A stretch of 64,000 nt of DNA from Pseudomonas sp. (GTDB lineage: Bacteria; Pseudomonadota; Gammaproteobacteria; Pseudomonadales; Pseudomonadaceae). Below the pieces are notes generated by a model. That model saw only the letters and a program-made list of their open reading frames with translations. It did no database searches and was not told where the DNA came from. Positions 35,320 through 43,775 of the stretch are shown piece by piece. The first letter of the stretch is position 1; each line of letters starts with the position of its first letter. Both the position numbers and the translations under genes were made by a program. The stretch covers positions 171,710 through 235,709 of the forward strand of contig NZ_JAUYNT010000017.1 in NCBI RefSeq assembly GCF_030698175.1, in the 5' to 3' direction.

Positions 35320-35445
35320 CTCGCTGGGTCACTCCGCTGGCTGCCAAGGCGACTGTCGTGGTTTGAATCTCTCGCTAGACTGCTAGGCACTTGCTGCCGC
35401 GCCCTGCGCGTGGGCAGCGCCTAACAATAAAGCGAGGTGATCCTG

Positions 35446-36222
35446 ATGAATGCTCCTACCGCCATTACCAGTGTCAAAACCCAAGTCAGCGCCGCCGAGT
35501 GGCAAGCGCGGGTCGATCTGGCCGCCTGTTACCGGCTGATTGCCCTGCATGGCTGGGATGACCTGATCTTCACCCATATATCGGCCAAGGTGCCGGGCAG
35601 CGAAGACTTTCTGATCAACCCCTATGGGCTGATGTTTCATGAAATCACCGCCTCCAGCCTGGTTAAGGTCGATCTGAACGGCAGCAAGCAGATGGACAGC
35701 CCGTTCGAGATCAACCCGGCCGGCTACACCATCCACAGCGCCGTGCATGAAGTGCGGCATGACGTGAACTGCGTGTTGCACACCCACACCGCCGCCGGTG
35801 TGGCGGTGGCCGCGCAAAAAGCCGGGATCTTGCCGTTGTCGCAGCAGTCGCTGTTTGTCCTGGCCAGCCTGTCGCACCACGACTACGAAGGCGTGGCCCT
35901 CAATCATGAAGAGAAAGCTCGTCTGCAGGCCGATCTGGGCAATACCAATTTCATGCTGCTGCGTAACCACGGCCTGATGACCTGCGCCGGCAGCATCGCC
36001 GATGCGTTTTTGATGATGTTTATCTTCCAGCGCACCTGCGAAATCCAGGTCATGGCGCAGAGCGGTGGTGGTGAGTTGCTGCATATCCCACAGGTGATTC
36101 TCGACGGCGCGCGGGCGATGATCAGCGGCGTGATGCGCAGCCCAACCGGCATGGGCGGCGCACTGCCGTGGCCGGCACTGCTGCGCAAGCTGGATCAGCA
36201 GAATCCCGGTTACGACAACTAA
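35446..36222 (+). CDS. class II aldolase/adducin family protein
   Basis: A 258-residue protein of the class II aldolase fold, which binds zinc and cleaves or rearranges hydroxy-ketones. Metal ligands are visible in VLHTHTAAG and in LRNHGLMTC; FTHISAKVPGSEDFLINPYGLMF is the family N-terminal core (shown in part). It resembles adducin-like bacterial proteins of unknown substrate more than fuculose-phosphate aldolase. The ATG at 35446 follows GAGGTGATC. Its stop overlaps the start of the hydrolase (TAATG). Confidence 0.9.
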   Translation: MNAPTAITSVKTQVSAAEWQARVDLAACYRLIALHGWDDLIFTHISAKVPGSEDFLINPYGLMFHEITASSLVKVDLNGSKQMDSPFEINPAGYTIHSAVHEVRHDVNCVLHTHTAAGVAVAAQKAGILPLSQQSLFVLASLSHHDYEGVALNHEEKARLQADLGNTNFMLLRNHGLMTCAGSIADAFLMMFIFQRTCEIQVMAQSGGGELLHIPQVILDGARAMISGVMRSPTGMGGALPWPALLRKLDQQNPGYDN

Positions 36223-37100
36223 TGGCCCTGGCCGGGATTGCCCTGGCGCAGTGGCGCGGGCAGAGCCAGGAATTCAGCTTCAAGGGCTTTACGATTCGCT
36301 ATTGGACGGCCGGGCAGGGCAAGCCATTGTTGCTGATTCATGGTTTTCCGACTGCCGCCTGGGACTGGCATTACCTGTGGCAACCGCTGAGCGAGCGTTA
36401 TCAGCTGATCGCCTGCGACATGCTCGGCTTTGGCGATTCAGCCAAACCGCGCCAGCATGCCTACAGCCTGCTGGAACAGGCCGATTTGCAGCAGGCCTTG
36501 CTGGCCCATCTGGGCATCGCCGAGCCCGTGCATCTGCTGGCCCATGATTATGGCGACAGCGTCGCCCAGGAGTTGCTGGCACGCCATTACGAGGGCCGCA
36601 TAGCGCTTGCAAGCTGTGTATTTCTCAATGGCGGGTTGTTTCCCGAAACGCACCGACCGTTGCTGGCGCAGCGGTTGCTGTTGAGCCCGCTGGGACCGCT
36701 GCTGGGCAAGCTGTTTAACCGGCAAAAACTGGCGCGCAACTTTAGTCGAATCTTGGGCTCCGACACTCAAGCCAGCGCCGCCGAGCTGGATGACTTTTGG
36801 TCGTTGATTGCCAGCAATAATGGCCCGACGGTGCTGCATTTATTGATCCGCTATATACCCGAGCGGCGCGTGCAGCGTGACCGTTGGCTGGCGGCGATGC
36901 AGCGCGGCGAGCTGCCCTTACGACTGATCGTTGGTGCTGTTGACCCGATTTCTGGCGTGCATATGCTGGTGCGCTATCGTGAACTGCTACCGAACGCCGA
37001 CTACGTTTTGTTGAACACTATCGGCCACTACCCGCAGACAGAAGCACCGGCTGAGGTGTTGCAGCACTATCTGCAATTTCGGCAAGCAGAAGATCCCTAG
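36222..37100 (+). CDS. alpha/beta hydrolase (dehalogenase/epoxide hydrolase superfamily)
   Basis: A 292-residue hydrolase. Seen are LLIHGFPTAAWDW, nucleophile Asp in LAHDYGDSVAQE, an acid Asp in GAVDPISG and the base His in IGHYPQTEAP. The start at 36222 overlaps the aldolase stop, and homologous sequence begins soon after; the frame upstream lies inside the aldolase gene. AHDYGD with Tyr after the nucleophile is the pattern of MEST-like and epoxide hydrolase-like members. The substrate is unknown. It is co-transcribed with the aldolase. Confidence 0.85.
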   Translation: MALAGIALAQWRGQSQEFSFKGFTIRYWTAGQGKPLLLIHGFPTAAWDWHYLWQPLSERYQLIACDMLGFGDSAKPRQHAYSLLEQADLQQALLAHLGIAEPVHLLAHDYGDSVAQELLARHYEGRIALASCVFLNGGLFPETHRPLLAQRLLLSPLGPLLGKLFNRQKLARNFSRILGSDTQASAAELDDFWSLIASNNGPTVLHLLIRYIPERRVQRDRWLAAMQRGELPLRLIVGAVDPISGVHMLVRYRELLPNADYVLLNTIGHYPQTEAPAEVLQHYLQFRQAEDP

Positions 37101-37136
37101 CACTGTTTCTACGACAACAATAATAGGAGGCTAAGT

Positions 37137-37670
37137 ATGCAGCGTCGTCATTTCCTTCAACTCGCCACTCTCACCGGTGTGGCGGCCTTAGGCGCTGGTT
37201 ACTGGAGCTTGCCAGCCGGTGCCAGGCCGGCGGCCTTGAGCATAGAGGGAGCGCTGCAATCACTTGATCGGCTGGTGGCCAAGCAACTGGTCAGCCTGCA
37301 GGGCTGGAGCCCGGCGCAGGTGTTTAACCACTGTGCCCAGAGTGTCGACTATTCCATTGATGGTTATCCCGAACTTAAAGCGGCCTGGTTTCGCCATTCA
37401 CTGGGGCTGGCGGCCTTCAGCGTATTTGCTAGCCGCGGCGCCATGCGTCATCCCTTGACGCAGCCAATTCCCGGCGCCCCGGCGCTCGATGCCCCGAGCG
37501 ATCCGACCTTAGCGCTGCAGCGCTTGCAGGCCGCGTTGGTGCGTTTCGCCGCGCACACCGGCAAGTTGCAGCCGCACTTCGCCTATGGCGCCCTGACGCA
37601 CGCCGAGTATGCGCAGGCCCATGTGCTGCATCTGTATAACCACCTGAGCCTGATTACTCCGGTCGGCTAG
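37137..37670 (+). CDS. DUF1569 family protein with Tat signal
   Basis: A 177-residue protein with a twin-arginine export signal (MQRRHFLQLATLTGVAALGAG), so it is probably exported folded to the periplasm. The body matches DUF1569, a DinB-like helical bundle: WSPAQVFNHCAQSVDYSIDGYP and HAEYAQAHVLHLYNHLSLI provide His residues placed to bind metal. An AGGAGG site lies 6 bp before the ATG. The function is unknown. It follows the aldolase-hydrolase pair by 36 bp. Confidence 0.82.
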   Translation: MQRRHFLQLATLTGVAALGAGYWSLPAGARPAALSIEGALQSLDRLVAKQLVSLQGWSPAQVFNHCAQSVDYSIDGYPELKAAWFRHSLGLAAFSVFASRGAMRHPLTQPIPGAPALDAPSDPTLALQRLQAALVRFAAHTGKLQPHFAYGALTHAEYAQAHVLHLYNHLSLITPVG

Positions 37671-37783
37671 GCGCCCATCGCGCGCTGTTATTGCACGGCA
37701 TTCAGCGGCGCGACTGTGGTTGTCGCGGCTGCCGGTCTGGCTGACACTCAAACCATCACCAATACGCGCCGGGAGCCGAATAA

Positions 37784-38695
37784 ATGAGCAACGCCATACG
37801 TTTTGACGACAAAGTTGTGATTGTCACCGGCGCCGGTGGCGGCCTGGGTCGCGCCCATGCGTTGCTGTTCGCCAAGCATGGCGCGCGGGTGGTGGTAAAC
37901 GACCTGGGCGGCAGCAGCCACGGCGAAGGCGCCAATGCCTCGGCTGCCGACTTGGTGGTGGCCGAAATTCGCGCCGCTGGCGGCACGGCAGTGGCCAACC
38001 ACGACTCGGTCACCGATGGCGGCAAGATCGTGCAGAACGCCCTGGACAGCTTTGGCCGCGTCGATGTGCTGGTCAATAACGCCGGCATTTTGCGCGACAA
38101 GAGCTTCCACAAGATGGAAGACGCCGACTGGGACCTGGTCTACAAGGTTCATGTCGAAGGCGCCTACAAAGTTACCCACGCCGCCTGGCCACACCTGCGC
38201 GAGCAAAACTTTGGCCGGGTGATCTTCACCGCCTCCACCTCGGGCATCTACGGCAACTTTGGCCAGAGCAACTACGGCATGGCCAAGCTGGGTCTCTATG
38301 GCCTGACTCGCACCCTGGCGCTGGAAGGGCGTAAAAACAACATTCTGGTCAATGCCATCGCCCCCACGGGCGGCACGCGGATGACCGAAGGCTTGATTCC
38401 GCCCCAGGTGTTTGAGCAACTCAAGCCTGAGCTGATCAGCCCGTTGGTGGTTTATTTGGGCAGTGAAGAGTGCGCAGAAACGGCGGGCCTGTTTGAAGTC
38501 GGCGGCGGCTGGATCGGCAAGGTGCGCTGGGAGCGCAGCCTGGGCGCCGGCTTTGATCCGCGCCAGGGTTTCAGCCCGGAAGATGTGGCCGCCCAGTGGC
38601 AGCAGATTTGCGACTTTACCGGCGCCGCCCATCCCCGCGACAACCTCGAGGCGATGAAAGAGATGATGGCCAACTTGCAAAAATTTGCCGGTTGA
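37784..38695 (+). CDS. SDR, peroxisomal 3-hydroxyacyl-CoA dehydrogenase-like
   Basis: A 303-residue NAD-dependent SDR of the type found in multifunctional beta-oxidation enzymes. Key motifs are TGAGGGLGRAHAL, VVVNDLGGSSHGEG, NNAGILRDKSF, a catalytic Ser in TASTSGIYG, and NYGMAKLGLYG with Tyr-Lys. The NDLGG and ILRDKSF segments distinguish this subfamily. It likely oxidises a 3-hydroxyacyl-CoA. A terminator separates it from the enoyl-CoA hydratase gene, a logical pathway partner. Confidence 0.92.
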   Translation: MSNAIRFDDKVVIVTGAGGGLGRAHALLFAKHGARVVVNDLGGSSHGEGANASAADLVVAEIRAAGGTAVANHDSVTDGGKIVQNALDSFGRVDVLVNNAGILRDKSFHKMEDADWDLVYKVHVEGAYKVTHAAWPHLREQNFGRVIFTASTSGIYGNFGQSNYGMAKLGLYGLTRTLALEGRKNNILVNAIAPTGGTRMTEGLIPPQVFEQLKPELISPLVVYLGSEECAETAGLFEVGGGWIGKVRWERSLGAGFDPRQGFSPEDVAAQWQQICDFTGAAHPRDNLEAMKEMMANLQKFAG

Positions 38696-38760
38696 TCGAG
38701 TCAGCCACTGGGGCGGATCGGCCAGTCCGCTAACGCCCCGTCGTCCCGCCCGCTATGGTT

Positions 38761-38788
38761 AAGGCCAGCATTTTGATGCTGGCCTTTT
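38761..38788 (+). terminator. intrinsic terminator between SDR and enoyl-CoA hydratase
   Basis: AAGGCCAGCAT-tttg-ATGCTGGCCTT followed by TT is an 11-bp perfect stem with flanking A/T runs. It lies 66 bp after the SDR stop and 21 bp before the next start. Confidence 0.88.
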
Positions 38789-38808
38789 CATTTTCACGAG
38801 GGTGACCC

Positions 38809-39582
38809 ATGAGTGTGCGAGTCGAAAAAAACGGCGCGGTAACCACCCTTATTATCCAGCGGCCCGAGGTGCGCAATGCCGTTGATCGGCCGACCGCCGA
38901 AGCCTTGGCGGCGGCTTTACGTGCCTTTGAACAAGATGATCAGGCCCGCGTCGCGGTGCTGGTCGGCGCGGGCGGTAATTTTTGCGCTGGCGCCGATCTT
39001 GTCGCCGTGGCTGAGGGCGGCGCGCGGCGCAATCGACTCGAACCTGAGGGCGACGGGCCCATGGGCCCCAGCCGTATGCTCCTGAGCAAACCGTTGATTG
39101 CCGCCATCGAAGGCTTCGCCGTGGCTGGCGGGCTGGAACTGGCGTTGCTGGCGGATCTGCGGGTAATGGCCGAGGACGCCACCCTCGGGGTGTTCTGCCG
39201 GCGCTTCGGGGTGCCGTTGATCGACGGTGGCACTGTGCGTTTGCCGCGCATTATCGGTCAGGGTCGGGCTCTGGATTTAATCCTCAGTGGGCGCCCGGTG
39301 TTGGCCCCGGAAGCCTTGCAGATCGGTCTGGCTAACCGGGTGGTGGCCAGCGGCGCGGCGCGGGCAGTGGCCGAGCAGTGGGCTGCTGAATTGGCGGGGT
39401 TTCCCCAAGCCTGTTTGTTGGCTGATCGGGCCAGCGTGTATGGGCAGTGGAACTTGCCGCTGAACACAGCCCTGGCGGCCGAGTTTGCCGGCGGGCTCAA
39501 GGTGCTGGAGAGTGGTGAAAGTGTTGCCGGCGCTCGGCGCTTTATCGACGGCGCGGGGCGTCAGGGCCGGTTTGCCGAGTAG
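38809..39582 (+). CDS. enoyl-CoA hydratase/isomerase family protein
   Basis: A 257-residue crotonase-fold enzyme. The oxyanion-hole segments are NFCAGADLVAVAEG and AIEGFAVAGGLELALLADL. The hydratase Glu of the second site is replaced around FCRRFGVPLIDGGTVRLPRIIG by the pattern seen in members annotated simply as crotonase/enoyl-CoA hydratase family, so the exact reaction is uncertain. It would act on CoA thioesters in beta-oxidation with the upstream SDR. Confidence 0.9.
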   Translation: MSVRVEKNGAVTTLIIQRPEVRNAVDRPTAEALAAALRAFEQDDQARVAVLVGAGGNFCAGADLVAVAEGGARRNRLEPEGDGPMGPSRMLLSKPLIAAIEGFAVAGGLELALLADLRVMAEDATLGVFCRRFGVPLIDGGTVRLPRIIGQGRALDLILSGRPVLAPEALQIGLANRVVASGAARAVAEQWAAELAGFPQACLLADRASVYGQWNLPLNTALAAEFAGGLKVLESGESVAGARRFIDGAGRQGRFAE

Positions 39583-39612
39583 CCAGCCGCCGCCCGGTCT
39601 GGCGGCGGTTGG
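39583..39612 (+). terminator. hairpin after enoyl-CoA hydratase gene
   Basis: CCAGCCGCCGCC (39583-39594) pairs with GGCGGCGGTTGG (39601-39612), with one G-T wobble, directly after the stop codon. No T tract follows, so termination strength is uncertain. Confidence 0.4.
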
Positions 39613-39675
39613 GCGCGTCGGCCGGCATGTCGAACCAGATCGGCGCGCCTTCCCTATTGTTTTTGGGGGATTGGC

Positions 39676-40017
39676 TTAGAAAATCAGCACATAGGTTTTG
39701 CGCACTGTGGTTTCGATGTCCCAGATGCCCGTGGTGTTGGCCGGCAGCATCAGCGCATCGCCGGCTTCGATCTGCAGGGTTTCGCCGCCGTCCGGGGTGA
39801 AGGTGCAGCGGCCCAGGACGAAATGGCAGAACTCCTGCTGGGTTACTTGCCGGCGCCAACGCCCTGGGGTGCATTCCCAGATGCCGGTCTCGACACCGTC
39901 GTCGCGCTCAATGTTGTAGCTGCAGGTCTGCGCAATCGGCTCGCCGAGGGGCACGGCCACCGGTGCTGAGTCCGGCAACGGAGTGCCGAGGGTGTTTTTG
40001 AAGTGATTGATGGTCAT
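39676..40017 (-). CDS. cupin domain protein
   Basis: A 113-residue single-domain cupin of the Cupin_3 (EutQ-like) type: ETGIWECTPGRWRRQVTQQEFCHFVLGRC and EAGDALMLPANTTGIWDIETTVRKTYV (given in pieces) form the barrel. The usual metal His pair is incomplete. Such small cupins often accompany FAD amine oxidases of polyamine or amino-acid catabolism; here one lies just upstream on the same strand, with a MITE between them. Confidence 0.82.
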   Translation of the reverse strand: MTINHFKNTLGTPLPDSAPVAVPLGEPIAQTCSYNIERDDGVETGIWECTPGRWRRQVTQQEFCHFVLGRCTFTPDGGETLQIEAGDALMLPANTTGIWDIETTVRKTYVLIF

Positions 40018-40067
40018 AGTCGGGCCTGTTTTTATTGGGGGTGAACAGCGGTCACGCGACGCTACTC

Positions 40068-40207
40068 CAGGCTGTGTGAAAACTACTGCGCTCGGTTATG
40101 CGGCGTTAAAAACAGGCTCAAAATGCTCATTTACAACTCGTAAACTGCGCTTTTTCGCCTGTTTTTGCCTTGCCTAACCTTCGCTCGCTACGTTTTCACA
40201 CGGCCTG
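40068..40207. mobile_element. 140-bp MITE-like element with 16-bp terminal inverted repeats
   Basis: CAGGCTGTGTGAAAAC at 40068-40083 is matched by the reverse complement of 40192-40207 with one mismatch. The interior is noncoding and contains partly self-complementary tracts (aaaaacaggc versus gcctgttttt). It separates the amine oxidase gene from the cupin gene. Similar elements are common in Pseudomonas intergenic regions, as far as I recall. The right end ends 3 bp before the oxidase stop codon. Confidence 0.75.
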
Positions 40208-40210
40208 TGC

Positions 40211-41617
40211 TCAGCGCATAAAACCTTCCATAAAACTCGCCATGCGGATGGCCAGGTGGCGCCGCCAAGGCGGGCTGTGGGGGTTGGCCAACACCTGGTC
40301 TTCATGCACGAAGCTGCGGATGATCGCGTTGTAGCCCAGCCAGCGGCAGGGTTCGGGTGGCCAGGCGGCCAGGCTGCTGGGTGACTGGTCGTGCATGACC
40401 CAGGGCTGGCGGGTCAGCTCGCTGTCTTGGCCAAGAATCAAATCGGCCAGGGTGCGCCCGCCCAGATTGCTGGCGCCCACCCCTTCGCCGCCGTAGCCGC
40501 CAGTCAAGGCGACACCGCTGCGTCTATCGCAGAGCATGTGCGGATGAAAGCGCCGGTGCATGCCGAGGTTGCCGCCCCAGGTGTGGCTGATGCGTGCCTC
40601 TTTGAGCTGCGGGAAAAGTTCGCCAAACAGGTAGCGACGCAGCTCGACTTCGCCCTGGTTGAGGTTGAAATCGGTGCGCAACTGGCCGCCGAAGCGATAG
40701 CCGCCACGGGCGCCGAACACCAGGCGATCATCCCGGGTGCGTTGACCATAGGTGACCTGCCGGCTGCTTTCGCTAAACGCCTGACCGTGTTGCAAACCGA
40801 TCTGCGCCCAGGTTTCGGCCGGCAAAGGTTCGGTGGCCACCAACAGGCTTTGCACCGGCAGCTGATAACGGCCGAGCGCTGGCAGGCTGCCGGCGTAGCC
40901 TTCGACGGCCGGCACTATCCAGTCGGCGCGTACTTCGCCCTGGGCGCAGCGCAGTAGCCCCGGTTGCCAGTCGAGCACCGGGCTCTGCTCGTACAGCTCA
41001 ACTCCCAGTTGTTCGACGCAGCGCGCCAGGCCTCGGACCAAGCGAGCCGGTTGAATGGTGGCGCAGTGCGGTGAATAGATCGCGCCAAACGCCTGGGCGA
41101 TGCGCAGCTGGGCGCTGAGTTCGCCCGGGTTTAACCAGCGGTAGTCGGCCTCGCTATGGCCGGCGGCATACAGGCTGTGCAGGTGTGCACGCTGAGCGCG
41201 TTCTTGTTCGGGGTAGCGGGCCGCACAATAGAGCACGCCGCCTTTACGAAAATCGCAGTCGATGGCTTCGCGTTGCAGCACGCTGGCCACTTCATCCGGG
41301 ATGCCATGCAGCAACTGCGAGCTGGCATGTCGCTGTTCGGCGCTCAGTCCGGCGAGCAGGCGGTCCTCGCCGAGCATGGCGCCCATCAGCCAGCCGCCAT
41401 TGCGGCCGCTGGCGCCGAAGCCGGCGATTTGCGCCTCGAGGATGACGATCCGCAGATGCGGCGCCTGACGTTTGAGGTAATAGGCGGTCCACAGACCGCT
41501 GTAGCCGGCGCCGATGATCGCCACGTCGGCGTGCAGGCTGGCGGGCAGGGTGGGGCGCGGCTGTAACGGCTCGTCGAGCTGGTCCATCCACAAGCTGATA
41601 GTGCGCCAATTGGTCAT
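40211..41617 (-). CDS. FAD-dependent oxidoreductase (DAO family, PuuB-like)
   Basis: A 468-residue flavoprotein of the D-amino-acid oxidase/gamma-glutamylputrescine oxidase group, which oxidises an amine to an aldehyde and ammonia. The dinucleotide motif is DVAIIGAGYSGLWTAYYL. SGRNGGW is the typical flavin contact, and the C-terminal GGYGGEGVGASNLGGRTLADL closes the FAD site. It is transcribed away from the AraC/NTF2 regulator and toward a cupin gene, a common catabolic arrangement. The specific amine cannot be told. Confidence 0.9.
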   Translation of the reverse strand: MTNWRTISLWMDQLDEPLQPRPTLPASLHADVAIIGAGYSGLWTAYYLKRQAPHLRIVILEAQIAGFGASGRNGGWLMGAMLGEDRLLAGLSAEQRHASSQLLHGIPDEVASVLQREAIDCDFRKGGVLYCAARYPEQERAQRAHLHSLYAAGHSEADYRWLNPGELSAQLRIAQAFGAIYSPHCATIQPARLVRGLARCVEQLGVELYEQSPVLDWQPGLLRCAQGEVRADWIVPAVEGYAGSLPALGRYQLPVQSLLVATEPLPAETWAQIGLQHGQAFSESSRQVTYGQRTRDDRLVFGARGGYRFGGQLRTDFNLNQGEVELRRYLFGELFPQLKEARISHTWGGNLGMHRRFHPHMLCDRRSGVALTGGYGGEGVGASNLGGRTLADLILGQDSELTRQPWVMHDQSPSSLAAWPPEPCRWLGYNAIIRSFVHEDQVLANPHSPPWRRHLAIRMASFMEGFMR

Positions 41618-41666
41618 ACGCCAGTTCCAGTCTGAGCCTGTTGAGTGCGTAGACTAGCGGCTGGGT

Positions 41667-42506
41667 TTAAGGCGTGTCGTGCGTGCGGGTCCGCAAGGAA
41701 AGTTGCAGTAAGTAGGCTTTGGGAGTCAGGCCGGTGTGCTGTCGAAAGCATTTGTAAAACGCCGACAGCGAGTTGAAGCCGGCGGCGAAGGCCAGTTCGT
41801 CGATGCGCGGGGTTCCCTGGCTGTTGGCCAGCGCCGCCAGCAGATGCTCCAAACGGGCCTGATTGACATAGCGGTAGAAGCTTTGCCCGAGCACCTGATT
41901 GAGCAAGTACGACAGCTGATTGCGGCTGTAGCCAGTAGCAGCGGCCACCTGCTGCAGGTCGAGGCTCGGCTCCAGGTAGGGTTGGGCACGCTGGAAATAC
42001 TGCTGCAGGTCGTCGGCCAGCACCCCCAGTTGACGCGCGGACAACCCCAGGTGGCTGACCGCCGGCCGGTTGCTGGCAGGGGTTGGCGTTGTGCTGTGTG
42101 GATTGACCAGCACCGCATATTCGCGGATGCGCCAGATCAGTCCGTCGCGCACGGTGATGGCTTCGCTACTGCGAAAACAGCTCGAGCCGTCGCCGCCCTG
42201 CAGGTTCAGACGGTACTGAAAAAACGCCGTATCGCCGTCGACGCGAATCCTCTCCTGATGCTCGGGGGCTGCCCCGCAGAGCGAGTCGCGCACATAGTCG
42301 CGCAGCTGTGGGTAGTGAAAGCAGCAGTTCTGGAACAGGTCGTGGTACTCGATCTGCGGGTGATAGAGCGCCATCACCGCGTCGAGATCGCGGGCTTTCC
42401 AGCTCAGGTGGTAGCGCAACACCACGGCGCGGGTGGCGGCGGTGAGTGGATCGCAATCGGTGGGTTGCTCGGACATGGGCGGCTGGTCGGCAAAGGGATT
42501 GAGCAT
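41667..42506 (-). CDS. AraC-family regulator with NTF2/SnoaL-like N-terminal domain
   Basis: A 279-residue regulator. Residues about 20-130 form a SnoaL/NTF2-like ligand pocket (VLRYHLSWKARDLDAVMALY, IEYHDLF). The last 100 residues are an AraC DNA-binding domain (VAAATGYSRNQLSYLLNQVLG, LAFAAGFNSLSAFYKCFRQH). The ATG at 42506 is used; a TTG at 42530 and an ATG at 42476 are alternatives. It lies 49 bp upstream of the FAD oxidase on the same strand and is divergent from leucine dehydrogenase, so either may be its target. Confidence 0.88.
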   Translation of the reverse strand: MLNPFADQPPMSEQPTDCDPLTAATRAVVLRYHLSWKARDLDAVMALYHPQIEYHDLFQNCCFHYPQLRDYVRDSLCGAAPEHQERIRVDGDTAFFQYRLNLQGGDGSSCFRSSEAITVRDGLIWRIREYAVLVNPHSTTPTPASNRPAVSHLGLSARQLGVLADDLQQYFQRAQPYLEPSLDLQQVAAATGYSRNQLSYLLNQVLGQSFYRYVNQARLEHLLAALANSQGTPRIDELAFAAGFNSLSAFYKCFRQHTGLTPKAYLLQLSLRTRTHDTP

Positions 42507-42660
42507 GCCTGAGACGCGCAGGCGCTTCAATTCATGCTCGGCGGTGCGGGTTGCTTTGCCGGTGGACGATACTTTGCTCGGCGCCCCTTGGGCCAGTTAC
42601 TGCGCAGTCAGTCGCCTGCCTGCCTATACTCCCTGTAACTACCAAGGGGAGTGCGTTTGT

Positions 42661-43683
42661 ATGTTTGCCATCATGCAAGCTGCCGGGCTTGAGGCGCTGC
42701 ACCTGGCGCAAGATCCACACACCGGCCTGCAGGCCATCATCGCCATTCATAACACTCGCTTAGGTCCGGCGCTGGGCGGTTGCCGCTACTTGGTGTATCC
42801 CGACAGCCAAAGCGCGGCGGCCGATGCGGCGCTGTTGGCCAAAGGCATGAGCTACAAAGCTGCCCTGGCCGGTTTACCGTTTGGCGGTGGCAAGGCGGTG
42901 CTGATCCGCCCGGCCCATGTGCCCAGTCGCGCCGCGTTGTTTGAGGCGTTTGGGCGTTTTATCGAGACTCTCAAGGGGCGCTATATCACTGCCGTCGACA
43001 GCGGCACCTCGGCCGCCGACATGGATTGCATCGCCCAGCAAACCCAGCACGTCACCAGTACTACCACGGCCGGTGATCCCTCGCCGCATACCGCCATGGG
43101 GGTGTTTGCCGGGATTCGCGCCAGCGCCCTGGCGCGCTTAGGTACTGACGATTTACACGGCTTGCGAATTGCCGTGCAGGGTTTGGGTCACGTCGGTTTT
43201 GCCTTGGCCGAACAACTGGCGGCGGCCGGTGCCGAGTTGTTGGTCAGTGATCTGGACCCAGGTCGGCTGCAGCTGGCGGTTGAGCAGTTAGGTGCGCAGC
43301 CACGCACTACCGAAGACCTGGCTAGTAGCCCTTGCGATATTTTTGTGCCCTGCGGATTGGGTGGCGTGCTTAACCCGCAGACAGTGGCGCAACTGCATTG
43401 CGCAGTGGTGGCCGGGGCGGCCAACAATCAACTGGCCAACCCCGAGGTTGCTGAGCAGCTGGAGGCGCGTGGGATTCTGTATGCGCCCGACTATGTGATC
43501 AATTCCGGTGGGCTGATTTACGTCGCGCTCAAACACCAGGGCGCCAGTTTGGCGGAGATCACCAACCATCTGACCCAAATTAGCACGCGCCTGACCGATA
43601 TCTACGCCCATGCCCAGGCCGAGAATCGCTCGCCGGCGCGGGTTGCCGACCAGCTCGCCGAGCGTTTGTTGTATCCCCGTTAG
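42661..43683 (+). CDS. ldh: leucine dehydrogenase (Glu/Leu/Phe/Val dehydrogenase)
   Basis: A 340-residue NAD-dependent enzyme deaminating branched-chain amino acids to 2-oxo acids. Catalytic Lys residues are in KGMSYKAALAG and GLPFGGGKAVL; the Asp is in VDSGTSAADM. The Rossmann motif is VQGLGHVGFAL and the nucleotide region includes GAANNQLA. It has the short form typical of leucine dehydrogenase. The E1 alpha, E1 beta and E2 genes follow, so the product would be decarboxylated to an acyl-CoA. Confidence 0.9.
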   Translation: MFAIMQAAGLEALHLAQDPHTGLQAIIAIHNTRLGPALGGCRYLVYPDSQSAAADAALLAKGMSYKAALAGLPFGGGKAVLIRPAHVPSRAALFEAFGRFIETLKGRYITAVDSGTSAADMDCIAQQTQHVTSTTTAGDPSPHTAMGVFAGIRASALARLGTDDLHGLRIAVQGLGHVGFALAEQLAAAGAELLVSDLDPGRLQLAVEQLGAQPRTTEDLASSPCDIFVPCGLGGVLNPQTVAQLHCAVVAGAANNQLANPEVAEQLEARGILYAPDYVINSGGLIYVALKHQGASLAEITNHLTQISTRLTDIYAHAQAENRSPARVADQLAERLLYPR

Positions 43684-43775
43684 GCGTACCGCCCAGCACT
43701 CTGTCGGGCGCACGCCAGTCTGGGCGAATGCCGCTGTTGTTCCATCCATGCCGACCGTTATTGAGGAACGCAACG

